From assembly GCA_002327405.1 (NCBI GenBank), contig DCVO01000111.1:22269-28167 (forward strand): a stretch of 5,899 nucleotides of DNA, written 5' to 3'. The stretch comes from Thiobacillus sp. UBA2186 (GTDB lineage Bacteria > Pseudomonadota > Gammaproteobacteria > Burkholderiales > Thiobacillaceae). Below, one piece after another: positions 1 through 5,705 of the stretch. Under the pieces are notes generated by a model, which searched no databases, was not told where the DNA came from, and was given only the letters and a program-made list of their open reading frames with translations. Each line of letters opens with the position of its first letter. Within the stretch, counting starts at the first letter, position 1. Position numbers and translations under genes: made by a program.

Positions 1-1256
1 ACCACGAAGGCGACGCGGTGCATGATGCCGGACTCCTCCAGCCACACCAGCAGCAATACCAGCGGAATCATGTAAGGAATGACGATGCCGGCCAGCCCGA
101 TGAACCCGTCGAGCACGGCCCTCCCGATGATGCCCGCGAGGTCGGTGGGCTGCCACGGCTCGGCCCATTCGATCATGCGCGCGACGGTGAGGCTGTCGAG
201 GAAGGCGCTGACCTCGAACACGAAGAACAGCACCAGCGCGAACACGACCAGGCTGCCGGCGAAACCCCAGCGCGGATGCAGGAAGATATCGTCCGCCCAG
301 CGCTGCCAGCGCGGCGGCGCGCCTTCGCCGCCGGGGTGGCTCACGGCCTCGAAGCAGAGCGCGGCGCGGTGATGGCGGTCGGCATGGATTTCATCTGAAA
401 GCGGGCGCGGCAGCAATACGTTGGCGGAAGCACGCGCGGCCAGCAGCGCCTGGTACTGCGCGGGGAAATGCGCCTGCAGTTCCTGCGTGAAGTAACCGTC
501 GTTTTCAGCGAGCTGCAGGGTGAGCAGCGATTCGGGTGCGGCGAAGGCAGCGGCCACTTCGGGCGTGCGGGCGATGGCGGCGATCGGTTCGAGCTGCTCG
601 AGGATGTGCGCGCTGGGCATGCAGTCCGGCAGATGCTTGCGCACGTAATTCGCCTCGCGCACCGTGCGAACCGCCGCAGTGAACAGGTCGGCCAGGCCGA
701 TGCCCATGTGCGCCACCGTGGGCATCACCGGCGCGCCGAGTTTGGCCGAGAGGGCGCGCACGTTGATGAAGCGGCGCCTGGCGCGCGCCTCGTCCATGCG
801 GTTCAGCGCAAACACCATGGGCTTGCCCAGTTGCATGAGTTCCAGCGCGAGCTCGAGGTCGCGTTCCAGGGCGGTGGCGTCCATCACCATCAGCAGCAGG
901 TCGGGCGCAGCGAAGTCGTTTTCCGGCTGATGTTCTTCGTGGCGTGCGATGTCCGGCCAGCGGTCGCCCCAGAGCAAATACTTCAGCGCCACCGAGGTGA
1001 CGTCGTCAGGCTGGTGGAAGCTGTCGATGGCGGGCAGCGCCACCAGCGAAATCTGGTCGATGCCGACCTCGACCACGCATTCCTCGTAAGCCGGGCCGAT
1101 GCCGGCCAGGCGCTCGTGCCGGGTGGAGGTGCTGGAGGCGGCGCGGAAAATGCTGCGCTTGCCGCTGCCGGCGCGTCCGACGATGGCGACGCGCGGGCGG
1201 CGCGCGCCGCGCAAACCCGGGCCGTGGAGGGGGAAGGTTTGCGCCGAGGAGGTCAT
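1..1256 (-). CDS. feoB: FeoB-family ferrous iron transporter, N-terminal part, with degenerate G domain
   Basis: The first 418 residues are present; the C-terminal transport core runs off the window at base 1. FeoB is an inner-membrane Fe(II) transporter with a cytosolic N-terminal G-protein domain. Seen here: a P-loop-like GRAGSGKR (27-34), an LPA tripeptide where FeoB has DLPG (74-76), NRMD as G4 (152-155), then LGAPVMPTVAHMGIG, a good match to the FeoB G5 region. A helical linker ends in FLHPRWG, like the usual LLHPxxG before the first membrane helix. Membrane segments lie at about 331-353 and 385-405, followed by LEESGIMHRVAFVV, matching the family's LEDSGYxxRAAFxMD signature. The G domain lacks the P-loop Ser/Thr (Arg34), the G2 Thr and the G3 Asp and Gly, so GTP hydrolysis is doubtful. 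The ATG at 1256 is the only good start before the P-loop; no clear Shine-Dalgarno sequence precedes it. It has its own promoter and a Fur-like site upstream. Family assignment is strong; the loss of function is inferred. Confidence 0.88.
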   Translation of the reverse strand, partial: MTSSAQTFPLHGPGLRGARRPRVAIVGRAGSGKRSIFRAASSTSTRHERLAGIGPAYEECVVEVGIDQISLVALPAIDSFHQPDDVTSVALKYLLWGDRWPDIARHEEHQPENDFAAPDLLLMVMDATALERDLELALELMQLGKPMVFALNRMDEARARRRFINVRALSAKLGAPVMPTVAHMGIGLADLFTAAVRTVREANYVRKHLPDCMPSAHILEQLEPIAAIARTPEVAAAFAAPESLLTLQLAENDGYFTQELQAHFPAQYQALLAARASANVLLPRPLSDEIHADRHHRAALCFEAVSHPGGEGAPPRWQRWADDIFLHPRWGFAGSLVVFALVLFFVFEVSAFLDSLTVARMIEWAEPWQPTDLAGIIGRAVLDGFIGLAGIVIPYMIPLVLLLVWLEESGIMHRVAFV

Positions 1257-1274
1257 ATATCAGCCCATAGCCAG

Positions 1275-1291
1275 ATGAGAATGTGTCTCAT
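1275..1291. promoter_or_regulatory. Fur-box-like operator overlapping the feoB transcription start
   Basis: A perfect inverted repeat, ATGAGA-N5-TCTCAT, touches the -10 box and covers the predicted transcription start of the feoB-like gene. Aligned to the Fur 7-1-7 core TGATAATnATTATCA it matches 10 of 14 fixed positions, and ATGAGAAT/TCTCAT half-sites are common in natural Fur boxes. A shorter outer repeat (AGCC at 1269-1272, GGCT at 1297-1300) flanks it. The position fits iron-dependent repression by Fur of a ferrous iron transporter. Identification rests on pattern and context only; another palindrome-binding repressor is possible. Confidence 0.6.
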
Positions 1292-1319
1292 TTATAGGCT
1301 TTTCATACCTTATTGTCAA
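1291..1319 (-). promoter_or_regulatory. Sigma-70 promoter for feoB-like gene
   Basis: Read on the minus strand there is a perfect -35 box TTGACA (1319-1314), a 17-base spacer and a -10 box TATAAA (1296-1291, one mismatch to TATAAT). Transcription would start near 1284, about 28 bases before the feoB-like ATG at 1256. The -35 box lies inside the last codons of the upstream glycosyltransferase gene (stop at 1305-1303), so feoB can be transcribed apart from the arsS operon. Confidence 0.8.
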
Positions 1320-1947
1320 CTTTTGATAGGTTGGGCCTATGCGTCGCTGTCCAGGGCAGGTGGGCGAGGTCGTCGGGCTCGTCGATGTCGCGCAGCGTTT
1401 CGCCTGTCCATACCCGCCAGTGCAAATCGCCCATGCGTTCGAGCGTGAGCCGGGCAACCCCATCGGTGCTCCAGGGAATGTCGCAAAACAGGCTGGGATC
1501 GAAGGCGCGCAGGCCCAGGAGCGGATAGCCGCCATCCGCCGCCGGGTAGAGCACGGCATCGTGCGTCGCGAGCTGACGTGCGGCTTCGGAAAGGTGCGCG
1601 GCGGTGAGATCGGGGCAGTCGGCGCCGGTGAGCAGCACGGCTTCGCCGCGTTCGATGACGCGGCGCGCGGCACGCGCCATGCGTTCGCCGAGGTCGCCCT
1701 CGCTCTGGTCGCTGGCTTCGATGCCGGCAGGAATGGGGATGCCTGCCCATTCCTGCGCATCCGGCGCAGGGCTCATGCACAATTCCACCGGGCCGACTGC
1801 GGCCTTCTGCGCCTGCTCCAGCGCGAGTTCGAGCATGCGCAAGGCGAGTTGCGCCGCGCCGGCCTCGCCGAGTGCGGGAATCAGCCGCGTCTTGGCCCGG
1901 CCCGGCAGCGGCGCCTTGGCGAAAATGACGATGCGGATAGGTTTCAT
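1303..1947 (-). CDS. TIGR04282-family arsenosugar-associated glycosyltransferase/nucleotidyltransferase-like protein
   Basis: A 214-residue soluble protein of the CofC/MobA-like nucleotidyltransferase fold (DUF2064, 'transferase 1, rSAM/selenodomain-associated'). Family marks in order: FAKAPLPGRAKTRL near the N-terminus (residues 9-22), the nucleotide-binding loop; GDLGERM; TGADCPDL; PAADGGYPLLGL, with the acidic residues expected to bind metal and nucleotide; and DIDEPDDL near the C-terminus. Length is normal for the family. The ATG at 1947 overlaps the stop of the preceding glycosyltransferase in an ATGA, and no Shine-Dalgarno sequence is visible, so translation is probably coupled. The family occurs next to ArsS-type radical SAM genes and is annotated as part of arsenosugar biosynthesis, perhaps supplying or moving an activated sugar. 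The exact substrate is not known to me. Its last codons contain the -35 box of the next gene. Confidence 0.87.
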   Translation of the reverse strand: MKPIRIVIFAKAPLPGRAKTRLIPALGEAGAAQLALRMLELALEQAQKAAVGPVELCMSPAPDAQEWAGIPIPAGIEASDQSEGDLGERMARAARRVIERGEAVLLTGADCPDLTAAHLSEAARQLATHDAVLYPAADGGYPLLGLRAFDPSLFCDIPWSTDGVARLTLERMGDLHWRVWTGETLRDIDEPDDLAHLPWTATHRPNLSKVDNKV

Positions 1948-2636
1948 GCGCCGGGGTAATAGCGATCTGCGAGGCGCGATGCCGGCACGCCGCGCCAGTA
2001 GTCAAAGCGCAGCCGCCACATCAGCAGGATGGTGCGCCAGGCGCCGTACCTGTCCCAGCGCCGCCCGGAGGTAGCGACGGTCTCGCGCAAACAGGCCGGC
2101 TTGCCGATGCGCTTCAGTCGCCGCGACAGTTCGATGTCTTCCATCAGCGGCTGCTCGGGAAATCCGCCCGCGGCGTCGAACGCGGCGCGCGTCACGAATA
2201 GCGCCTGGTCGCCGGTACAGATGCCGGTCGCGCGCGAGCGCAGATTCATCATGGCCGCGATGATCGGCAGCCAGCGCGAGCGGCCCTCGATGCTCACGTC
2301 GAAGCGGCCCCATGCGTGATCCTGCAAGGCGCGTTCGATGAGGGCAGAGGGGTTGCCGGGCAGGCGCGTGTCGGCGTGCAGGAACAGAAGGGCATTGCCG
2401 CTGGCGGCACGCGCGCCGGCGTTCATTTGCACCGCGCGGCCACGCGGCGCGACAATCACCCGCTCGGCCAGCGGCGCAGCCAGGGCAGGGGTATCGTCAG
2501 AGCTGCCGCCGTCGGCGACGATTATTTCGACGCTGTTTTTTCTGAGCGATTGCAGTGGCCGCAACGCGGCGGCGATGTGCTGCGCTTCATTCAACGCCGG
2601 CATGACGATGGACAGCGTGGCGCGTCCGTTCAGCAC
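1944..2636 (-). CDS. TIGR04283-family arsenosugar-associated glycosyltransferase (GT2)
   Basis: A 230-residue GT-A fold, family 2 glycosyltransferase without membrane segments, expected in the cytosol. Seen in order: the N-terminal strand SIVMPALNEAQHI (9-21), ADGGSSDDT (41-49) for the nucleotide, HADT (87-90) as the metal-binding DXD-type motif, TGDQALFV, and PLMEDIELSRRL carrying the ED of the catalytic region. This is the pattern of 'transferase 2, rSAM/selenodomain-associated'. The start is GTG at 2636, supported by a strong ribosome binding site six bases upstream; it overlaps the DUF3047 stop codon by seven bases. The 3' end overlaps the next gene by four. Likely role: transfer of a sugar or glycerol-type group to the arsenic-containing nucleoside or ribose made with ArsS. 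That role is inferred from family context. Confidence 0.88.
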   Translation of the reverse strand: MLNGRATLSIVMPALNEAQHIAAALRPLQSLRKNSVEIIVADGGSSDDTPALAAPLAERVIVAPRGRAVQMNAGARAASGNALLFLHADTRLPGNPSALIERALQDHAWGRFDVSIEGRSRWLPIIAAMMNLRSRATGICTGDQALFVTRAAFDAAGGFPEQPLMEDIELSRRLKRIGKPACLRETVATSGRRWDRYGAWRTILLMWRLRFDYWRGVPASRLADRYYPGA

Positions 2637-3106
2637 GGCTCATCCTTCCCTACAAAACGGAAATCGGCGAAGCCGGCGCGGGCTTCCTCGCCGGTGTTGT
2701 CGGTGTCGCTGGCCATGCCGAGACCGATCAGGCATCCGGGCGCCTGGCCGAAGACATGGCGATAGTCGGCGGCGATGTCGCGGCGTTCATCCAGCCAGCA
2801 TCCGGCTTCGGCTGCGCCGGTACGCAGCACCAGAATGCGCGTGCGCGCGGAATGAACGCTGGCTTGCCAAGTGCCGCCCGCGTGGCGGTTGTCCCAGATG
2901 TACATGACAGCCGAATCTTCCCCCGGGCGCAGTCCACGTCTCGCCGCGAAGCTGAGGTGGATGCGGGCGGCGGAGTCGTCGCCTGTTTTGCGGGTGATGT
3001 CGGCGTTTTTCAGCGGGGCGTCGATGCGCCAGCGCCAGCACAGCACCGGGGTCATCGCCAGATCGACCTCGACCGGTCGCGCCGGCAGCGCCATGAGCGA
3101 CAGCAT
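2630..3106 (-). CDS. DUF3047-like protein, N-terminally short
   Basis: 158 residues from the ATG at 3106. It resembles DUF3047 by TPVLCWRWRID (18-28), KTGDDSAARIHL, the YIWDN segment in the middle, ERRDIAADYRHVFG and the C-terminal ASDTDNTGE followed by FADFRF. The function of this family is unknown; members I know of usually carry an N-terminal export signal and some 40 residues of beta-rich sequence before the WRW strand. Both are missing here: the protein starts only about 20 residues before WRW and has no signal peptide. The chosen ATG has GGAAG eight bases upstream (3119-3115), which straddles the stop of the oxidoreductase gene. A longer start at 3184 would run 73 bases into that gene and adds no family-like sequence. 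It overlaps the next gene by seven bases, so it belongs to the operon. It may be a functional short form or a 5'-deleted remnant. Confidence 0.7.
   Translation of the reverse strand: MLSLMALPARPVEVDLAMTPVLCWRWRIDAPLKNADITRKTGDDSAARIHLSFAARRGLRPGEDSAVMYIWDNRHAGGTWQASVHSARTRILVLRTGAAEAGCWLDERRDIAADYRHVFGQAPGCLIGLGMASDTDNTGEEARAGFADFRFVGKDEPC
2643..2650 (-). promoter_or_regulatory. Ribosome binding site deciding the GTG start of the GT2 gene
   Basis: Minus-strand GGGAAGGA lies six bases before the GTG at 2636, inside the 3' end of the DUF3047 gene. It is the best Shine-Dalgarno match within the operon and makes the GTG the preferred start; the ATG a few bases downstream of the purine run is in another frame. 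Confidence 0.65.
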
Positions 3107-3111
3107 GCGTT

Positions 3112-4578
3112 TCACTTCCGCCTCCAGGCATGGAAGCGCTCGACCCAGCCGAGCAGCCGCTGCGGCGCATGCGCCTTTTTCCACACGCCGGCGGCATACT
3201 TGTTGGCTTCCGCGAACGTCGGATAGGCGTGCAGCGTGCCGAGGATTTTGTTGAGGCCGATGCCGTGCTTCATGGCCAGAACGTACTCGGCGACGAGCTC
3301 GCCGGCATGTTCGCCGACGATGGTGACGCCGAGGATTCTGTCAGCCCCGGGCGCCGTCAGCACCTTGACGAAGCCCAGCGTCGCGCCGTCGACGATGGCG
3401 CGGTCGAGTTCGCGCATGTCGTAGCGGCTCACCTCACAAGCGATGCCTTGCTCCTTCGCTTCTTGTTCGTTGAGCCCTACGCGCGCGACTTCCGGGTCGG
3501 TGAAGGTGGCCCAAGGGATCACCGAGTAATCCGCCTTGAATGCCCAGAAACCGTCGAGCAGGGCGTTGACCGCCGCGTACCAGCCCTGGTGCGCTGCCGT
3601 GTGGGTGAACTGGAACGGCCCTGCGGCATCGCCCACAGCATAAATGTTCGGATAATTGGTCTGCAGGAAGGCGTTGGTCTCGACCGTGCGTGCGGTCTTC
3701 ACTCCCAGCTCCTCCAGCCCGTAGCCTTCGAGATTGGCGGCGCGGCCGACGGCGAGCAGGACGGCGTCGAAGGGGATTTTCATTTCGGCCCCGGCGTGCT
3801 CGGCGAGCAGGATTCTTTCACCGTTCTCGACCAGGAATCTTGTTGCCTTGTGCTCGGTCAGCACCTCGATGCCCTCGGCATTGAATTGTTGCGCGACGAG
3901 TTCGGATACCTCCGGGTCTTCGCGGGGCAGAAGCCGCAGCCCTTGCTGGACAATGGTCACCTTGGCGCCGAAACGGGCGAAGGCCTGCGCCAGCTCGCAG
4001 CCGATGGCGCCCCCGCCCAGAATCAGGAAACGCCTGGGCAGTTCGCGCAGATTCCAGACCGTGTCGGAAGTGAGATAACCGGTTTCGTCGAGGCCGGGAA
4101 TCGCCGGTACCAGCGGGCGGCCGCCTGCGGCGATGACGATGCTGCGCGTGGTCAGCCGTTGGCTGCCGCCGTCCTTGCGCGCGATCTCGACCTCCCAGGG
4201 CGTGAGGAGTTTCGCCGTGCCCTCGATCACCTCAACGCCAAGGCTGGTGTAGCGTTCGATGGAATCGTGCGGCTCGACCGTCCGCACCACCTGCTGCACG
4301 CGTTCCATCACGTCGGCGAAATCGAAATCGGCGCGGGTCTCGCGGATGCCGAGTTCCCTGGCACGCGCAATCCGGGACAGCAGCCTGGCCGAGCGGATCA
4401 GCGCCTTCGACGGCACGCAGCCGGTGTTGAGGCAGTCGCCGCCCATTTTGTGCTTCTCGATCAGCGTGACTTTGGCTTTCAGCGCGGCGGCGATGTAGGC
4501 CGTCACCAGGCCGCCGGCGCCGGCGCCGATCACGATGAGGTTGCGCTCGAAGCGGCGCGGTTTCTTCCAGTGCTTCAA
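3112..4578 (-). CDS. FAD-dependent pyridine nucleotide-disulfide oxidoreductase (dihydrolipoamide dehydrogenase/MerA-like), TTG start
   Basis: 488 residues from the TTG at 4578. Class I flavoprotein disulfide reductase layout: FAD-binding GAGAGG (18-23), redox-active disulfide GGDCLNTGCVPSK with Cys49 and Cys54, NAD(P)-binding GGGAIGCE (188-195), second FAD motif YAVGDAAG (313-320) and a C-terminal dimer domain ending HAYPTFAE (450-457). Glu457 of the catalytic dyad is kept, but the His before Pro-Thr in dihydrolipoamide dehydrogenases is Tyr452. It also lacks the NmerA domain and the C-terminal cysteine pair of mercuric reductase, so it is neither a standard Lpd nor MerA; the substrate is unknown. 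The TTG start is chosen because AGGA lies eight bases upstream (4590-4587), overlapping the arsS stop, and the reading then begins right before the Rossmann fold. The longer frame to 4803 only reads through arsS and adds low-complexity residues. Its place right after arsS suggests a redox role with arsenicals or thiols; this is inference. Confidence 0.88.
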   Translation of the reverse strand: MKHWKKPRRFERNLIVIGAGAGGLVTAYIAAALKAKVTLIEKHKMGGDCLNTGCVPSKALIRSARLLSRIARARELGIRETRADFDFADVMERVQQVVRTVEPHDSIERYTSLGVEVIEGTAKLLTPWEVEIARKDGGSQRLTTRSIVIAAGGRPLVPAIPGLDETGYLTSDTVWNLRELPRRFLILGGGAIGCELAQAFARFGAKVTIVQQGLRLLPREDPEVSELVAQQFNAEGIEVLTEHKATRFLVENGERILLAEHAGAEMKIPFDAVLLAVGRAANLEGYGLEELGVKTARTVETNAFLQTNYPNIYAVGDAAGPFQFTHTAAHQGWYAAVNALLDGFWAFKADYSVIPWATFTDPEVARVGLNEQEAKEQGIACEVSRYDMRELDRAIVDGATLGFVKVLTAPGADRILGVTIVGEHAGELVAEYVLAMKHGIGLNKILGTLHAYPTFAEANKYAAGVWKKAHAPQRLLGWVERFHAWRRK

Positions 4579-4588
4579 GCGCCCGATC

Positions 4589-5542
4589 CTATCCGTCCAG
4601 CGCGCCGCCGCAGCTGCTGCCCTGGCCGGCGGTGCAGCCATAGCAGTGGTCCGCCACGCGGATGGGCTGGCCGGAAATGTCCTGTTCCGGCAGCCCGGCG
4701 AGCGTGGCCGGGCCTGCGGCAGGAATGCCCAGCATCTGGTTGAAATCGCAGTCGTAGAGGCGCCCGCGCCAGTCCACGCTGACGAGCTCGCGGCACATGA
4801 CATGTTGCAGGTTGTCGGGGGTGTGGCTGGATTTCAGCAGCTGCATGTAATCGGCGAACTGGCCCCTGGACACCAGGGTGCTGCCGAAGCGCAGGATGGG
4901 CATGTTGGCCAGGGTGTAGAGCCGGTTGAAGACGATGCCGTAGCGCGCTTGCAGTTCGCGCTTGTAGGCGGCTTCCAGTCCGGCCTGCGCTGGCGGCAGG
5001 CCGGGCCCCTGGGGGTTGTAGACCAGGTGTAGTTCGAGGCCGCTGCCTGACTGGCCGTAACCCAATGCGTTGAGCTTTTTCAGGCCCGCGATGCTGCTCT
5101 CGAACACGCCCTTGCCGCGCTGGCCGTCGACGTTCTGCTCCAGATAACAAGGCAGCGAGGCCACGATCTCGACGCTTTGCGCGGCGAGGAACCCAGCCAG
5201 GTCTTCCTGCCCGGGCTCGGACAGGATGGTGAGGTTGCAGCGGTCGATCACTTTCGCGCCCAGTTTGCGCGCTTCCTCGACCAGCCAGCGAAAGCGCGTA
5301 TGCAGCTCGGGCGCGCCGCCGGTGATGTCCAGCGTGCCTAGATTGCGCGCCTTCAGCACGCGCGGGATCAGCTCCAGCGTGGCGTCGTCCATCGTTTCGC
5401 TGCGGTTGGGCCCGGCGTTGACGTGGCAGTGCAGACAGCTCTGGTTGCAGCGGTAACCCAGGTTGACCTGCAGCGTGGTCAGCTTGCCGCGGCAAAGCGG
5501 TGGGAAATCCGTGGTCTGGAGGAGGGGAAGGGTGTTGTGCAT
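4589..5542 (-). CDS. arsS: Arsenosugar biosynthesis radical SAM protein ArsS
   Basis: 317 residues. The radical SAM cluster motif CNQSCLHC gives Cys32, Cys36 and Cys39, followed by DITGGAPELH (72-81), the SAM-binding GG(E)-type strand. The C-terminal DUF3641-type domain has extra cysteines: Cys250, Cys265 (in YDCDFNQ), Cys300, Cys303 and Cys311 (in HCYGC..GSSCGGAL), likely binding auxiliary iron-sulfur clusters or metal. In some relatives one of these is selenocysteine; here all are ordinary Cys codons. ArsS proteins work with ArsM, and are thought to use SAM to put a 5'-deoxyadenosyl group on methylated arsenic, the first step toward arsenosugars. The ATG at 5542 is chosen because family members begin just before the TLPLL...DFP stretch; an in-frame ATG at 5563 is possible. 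Neither has a clear Shine-Dalgarno sequence. It is the first gene of the minus-strand operon; the next start lies ten bases past its stop. Confidence 0.9.
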   Translation of the reverse strand: MHNTLPLLQTTDFPPLCRGKLTTLQVNLGYRCNQSCLHCHVNAGPNRSETMDDATLELIPRVLKARNLGTLDITGGAPELHTRFRWLVEEARKLGAKVIDRCNLTILSEPGQEDLAGFLAAQSVEIVASLPCYLEQNVDGQRGKGVFESSIAGLKKLNALGYGQSGSGLELHLVYNPQGPGLPPAQAGLEAAYKRELQARYGIVFNRLYTLANMPILRFGSTLVSRGQFADYMQLLKSSHTPDNLQHVMCRELVSVDWRGRLYDCDFNQMLGIPAAGPATLAGLPEQDISGQPIRVADHCYGCTAGQGSSCGGALDG

Positions 5543-5561
5543 GGAACGGATGAATCGGTGC

Positions 5562-5653
5562 ATTGCGCAATAGCCGCATTTTGCATCAGTCGTGCGCATT
5601 TGGGCGGTTTTCGCAATAAATTGCCGCTTCCGCCGGTTGATTCTGGCTATTGC
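5562..5653. promoter_or_regulatory. Cluster of ATTGC/GCAAT half-sites in the divergent arsS-rhodanese region
   Basis: Five copies of the pentamer ATTGC or its complement GCAAT occur within 92 bases: a perfect palindrome ATTGCGCAAT (5562-5571), a second palindrome GCAAT-AA-ATTGC (5613-5624) and a single ATTGC (5649-5653). The two palindrome centres are 52 bases apart, about five helical turns. The first and last copies also form a longer inverted repeat, GCAATAGCC (5567-5575) with GGCTATTGC (5645-5653). The layout resembles a repeated operator shared by the divergent genes. The regulator is not identifiable and no convincing -35/-10 pair was found for either gene in this stretch. Confidence 0.4.
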
Positions 5654-5671
5654 CGATGGCGCGGCGGGCGA

Positions 5672-5684
5672 GGACAATTTGTCC
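5672..5684. promoter_or_regulatory. 13-bp palindrome upstream of the rhodanese gene
   Basis: GGACAATTTGTCC is a perfect inverted repeat with six-base arms and one central base, seven bases before the ribosome binding site of the rhodanese-like gene. It could be an operator or lie in the 5' leader. No regulator is assigned. Confidence 0.35.
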
Positions 5685-5691
5685 ATTCGTG

Positions 5692-5697
5692 AAGGAG
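5692..5697 (+). promoter_or_regulatory. Ribosome binding site of the rhodanese-like gene
   Basis: AAGGAG, a near-perfect Shine-Dalgarno sequence, eight bases before the ATG at 5706; it fixes the start of a gene cut by the window end. Confidence 0.8.
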
Positions 5698-5705
5698 TCA
5701 TTCGT

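Noticed and set aside
1260..1268. Tiny upstream frame ATG GGC TGA in the feoB-like leader
   Set aside because: Two codons with no ribosome binding site; probably chance.
1266..1304. Intrinsic terminator between the TIGR04282 gene and the feoB-like gene
   Set aside because: The nested inverted repeat is AT-rich, lacks a following T run on the minus strand, and overlaps a strong promoter, so it fits an operator better.
468..1448. A 326-codon open frame on the plus strand opposite the feoB-like gene
   Set aside because: It is rich in Arg, Gly, His and Ala with no family motif, and it lies antisense to a clear FeoB-like sequence and across its promoter.
1337..2765. Several frames of 100-220 codons in alternative frames of the two glycosyltransferase genes
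   Set aside because: All are Arg/Ala/Gly/Ser-rich shadows; the two minus-strand frames with glycosyltransferase motifs account for the region.
3107..3184. Earlier start for the DUF3047 gene at 3184
   Set aside because: It would overlap the well-conserved end of the oxidoreductase by 73 bases and adds Ala/Arg-rich sequence without likeness to the family or to a signal peptide; the ATG at 3106 has a better ribosome binding site.
3112..4578. Mercuric reductase (merA)
   Set aside because: There is no N-terminal heavy-metal-associated domain and no C-terminal cysteine pair, and no mer genes are nearby.
4589..4670. Possible selenocysteine in ArsS, as in some relatives
   Set aside because: The C-terminal cysteine motif uses ordinary Cys codons (no in-frame TGA), and the gene ends in TAG just after GGALDG.
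3130..4743. A 537-codon open frame on the plus strand opposite the oxidoreductase gene
   Set aside because: The opposite strand encodes all motifs of a flavoprotein disulfide reductase; the plus-strand product shows no recognisable domain. Long antisense frames are common in GC-rich DNA.
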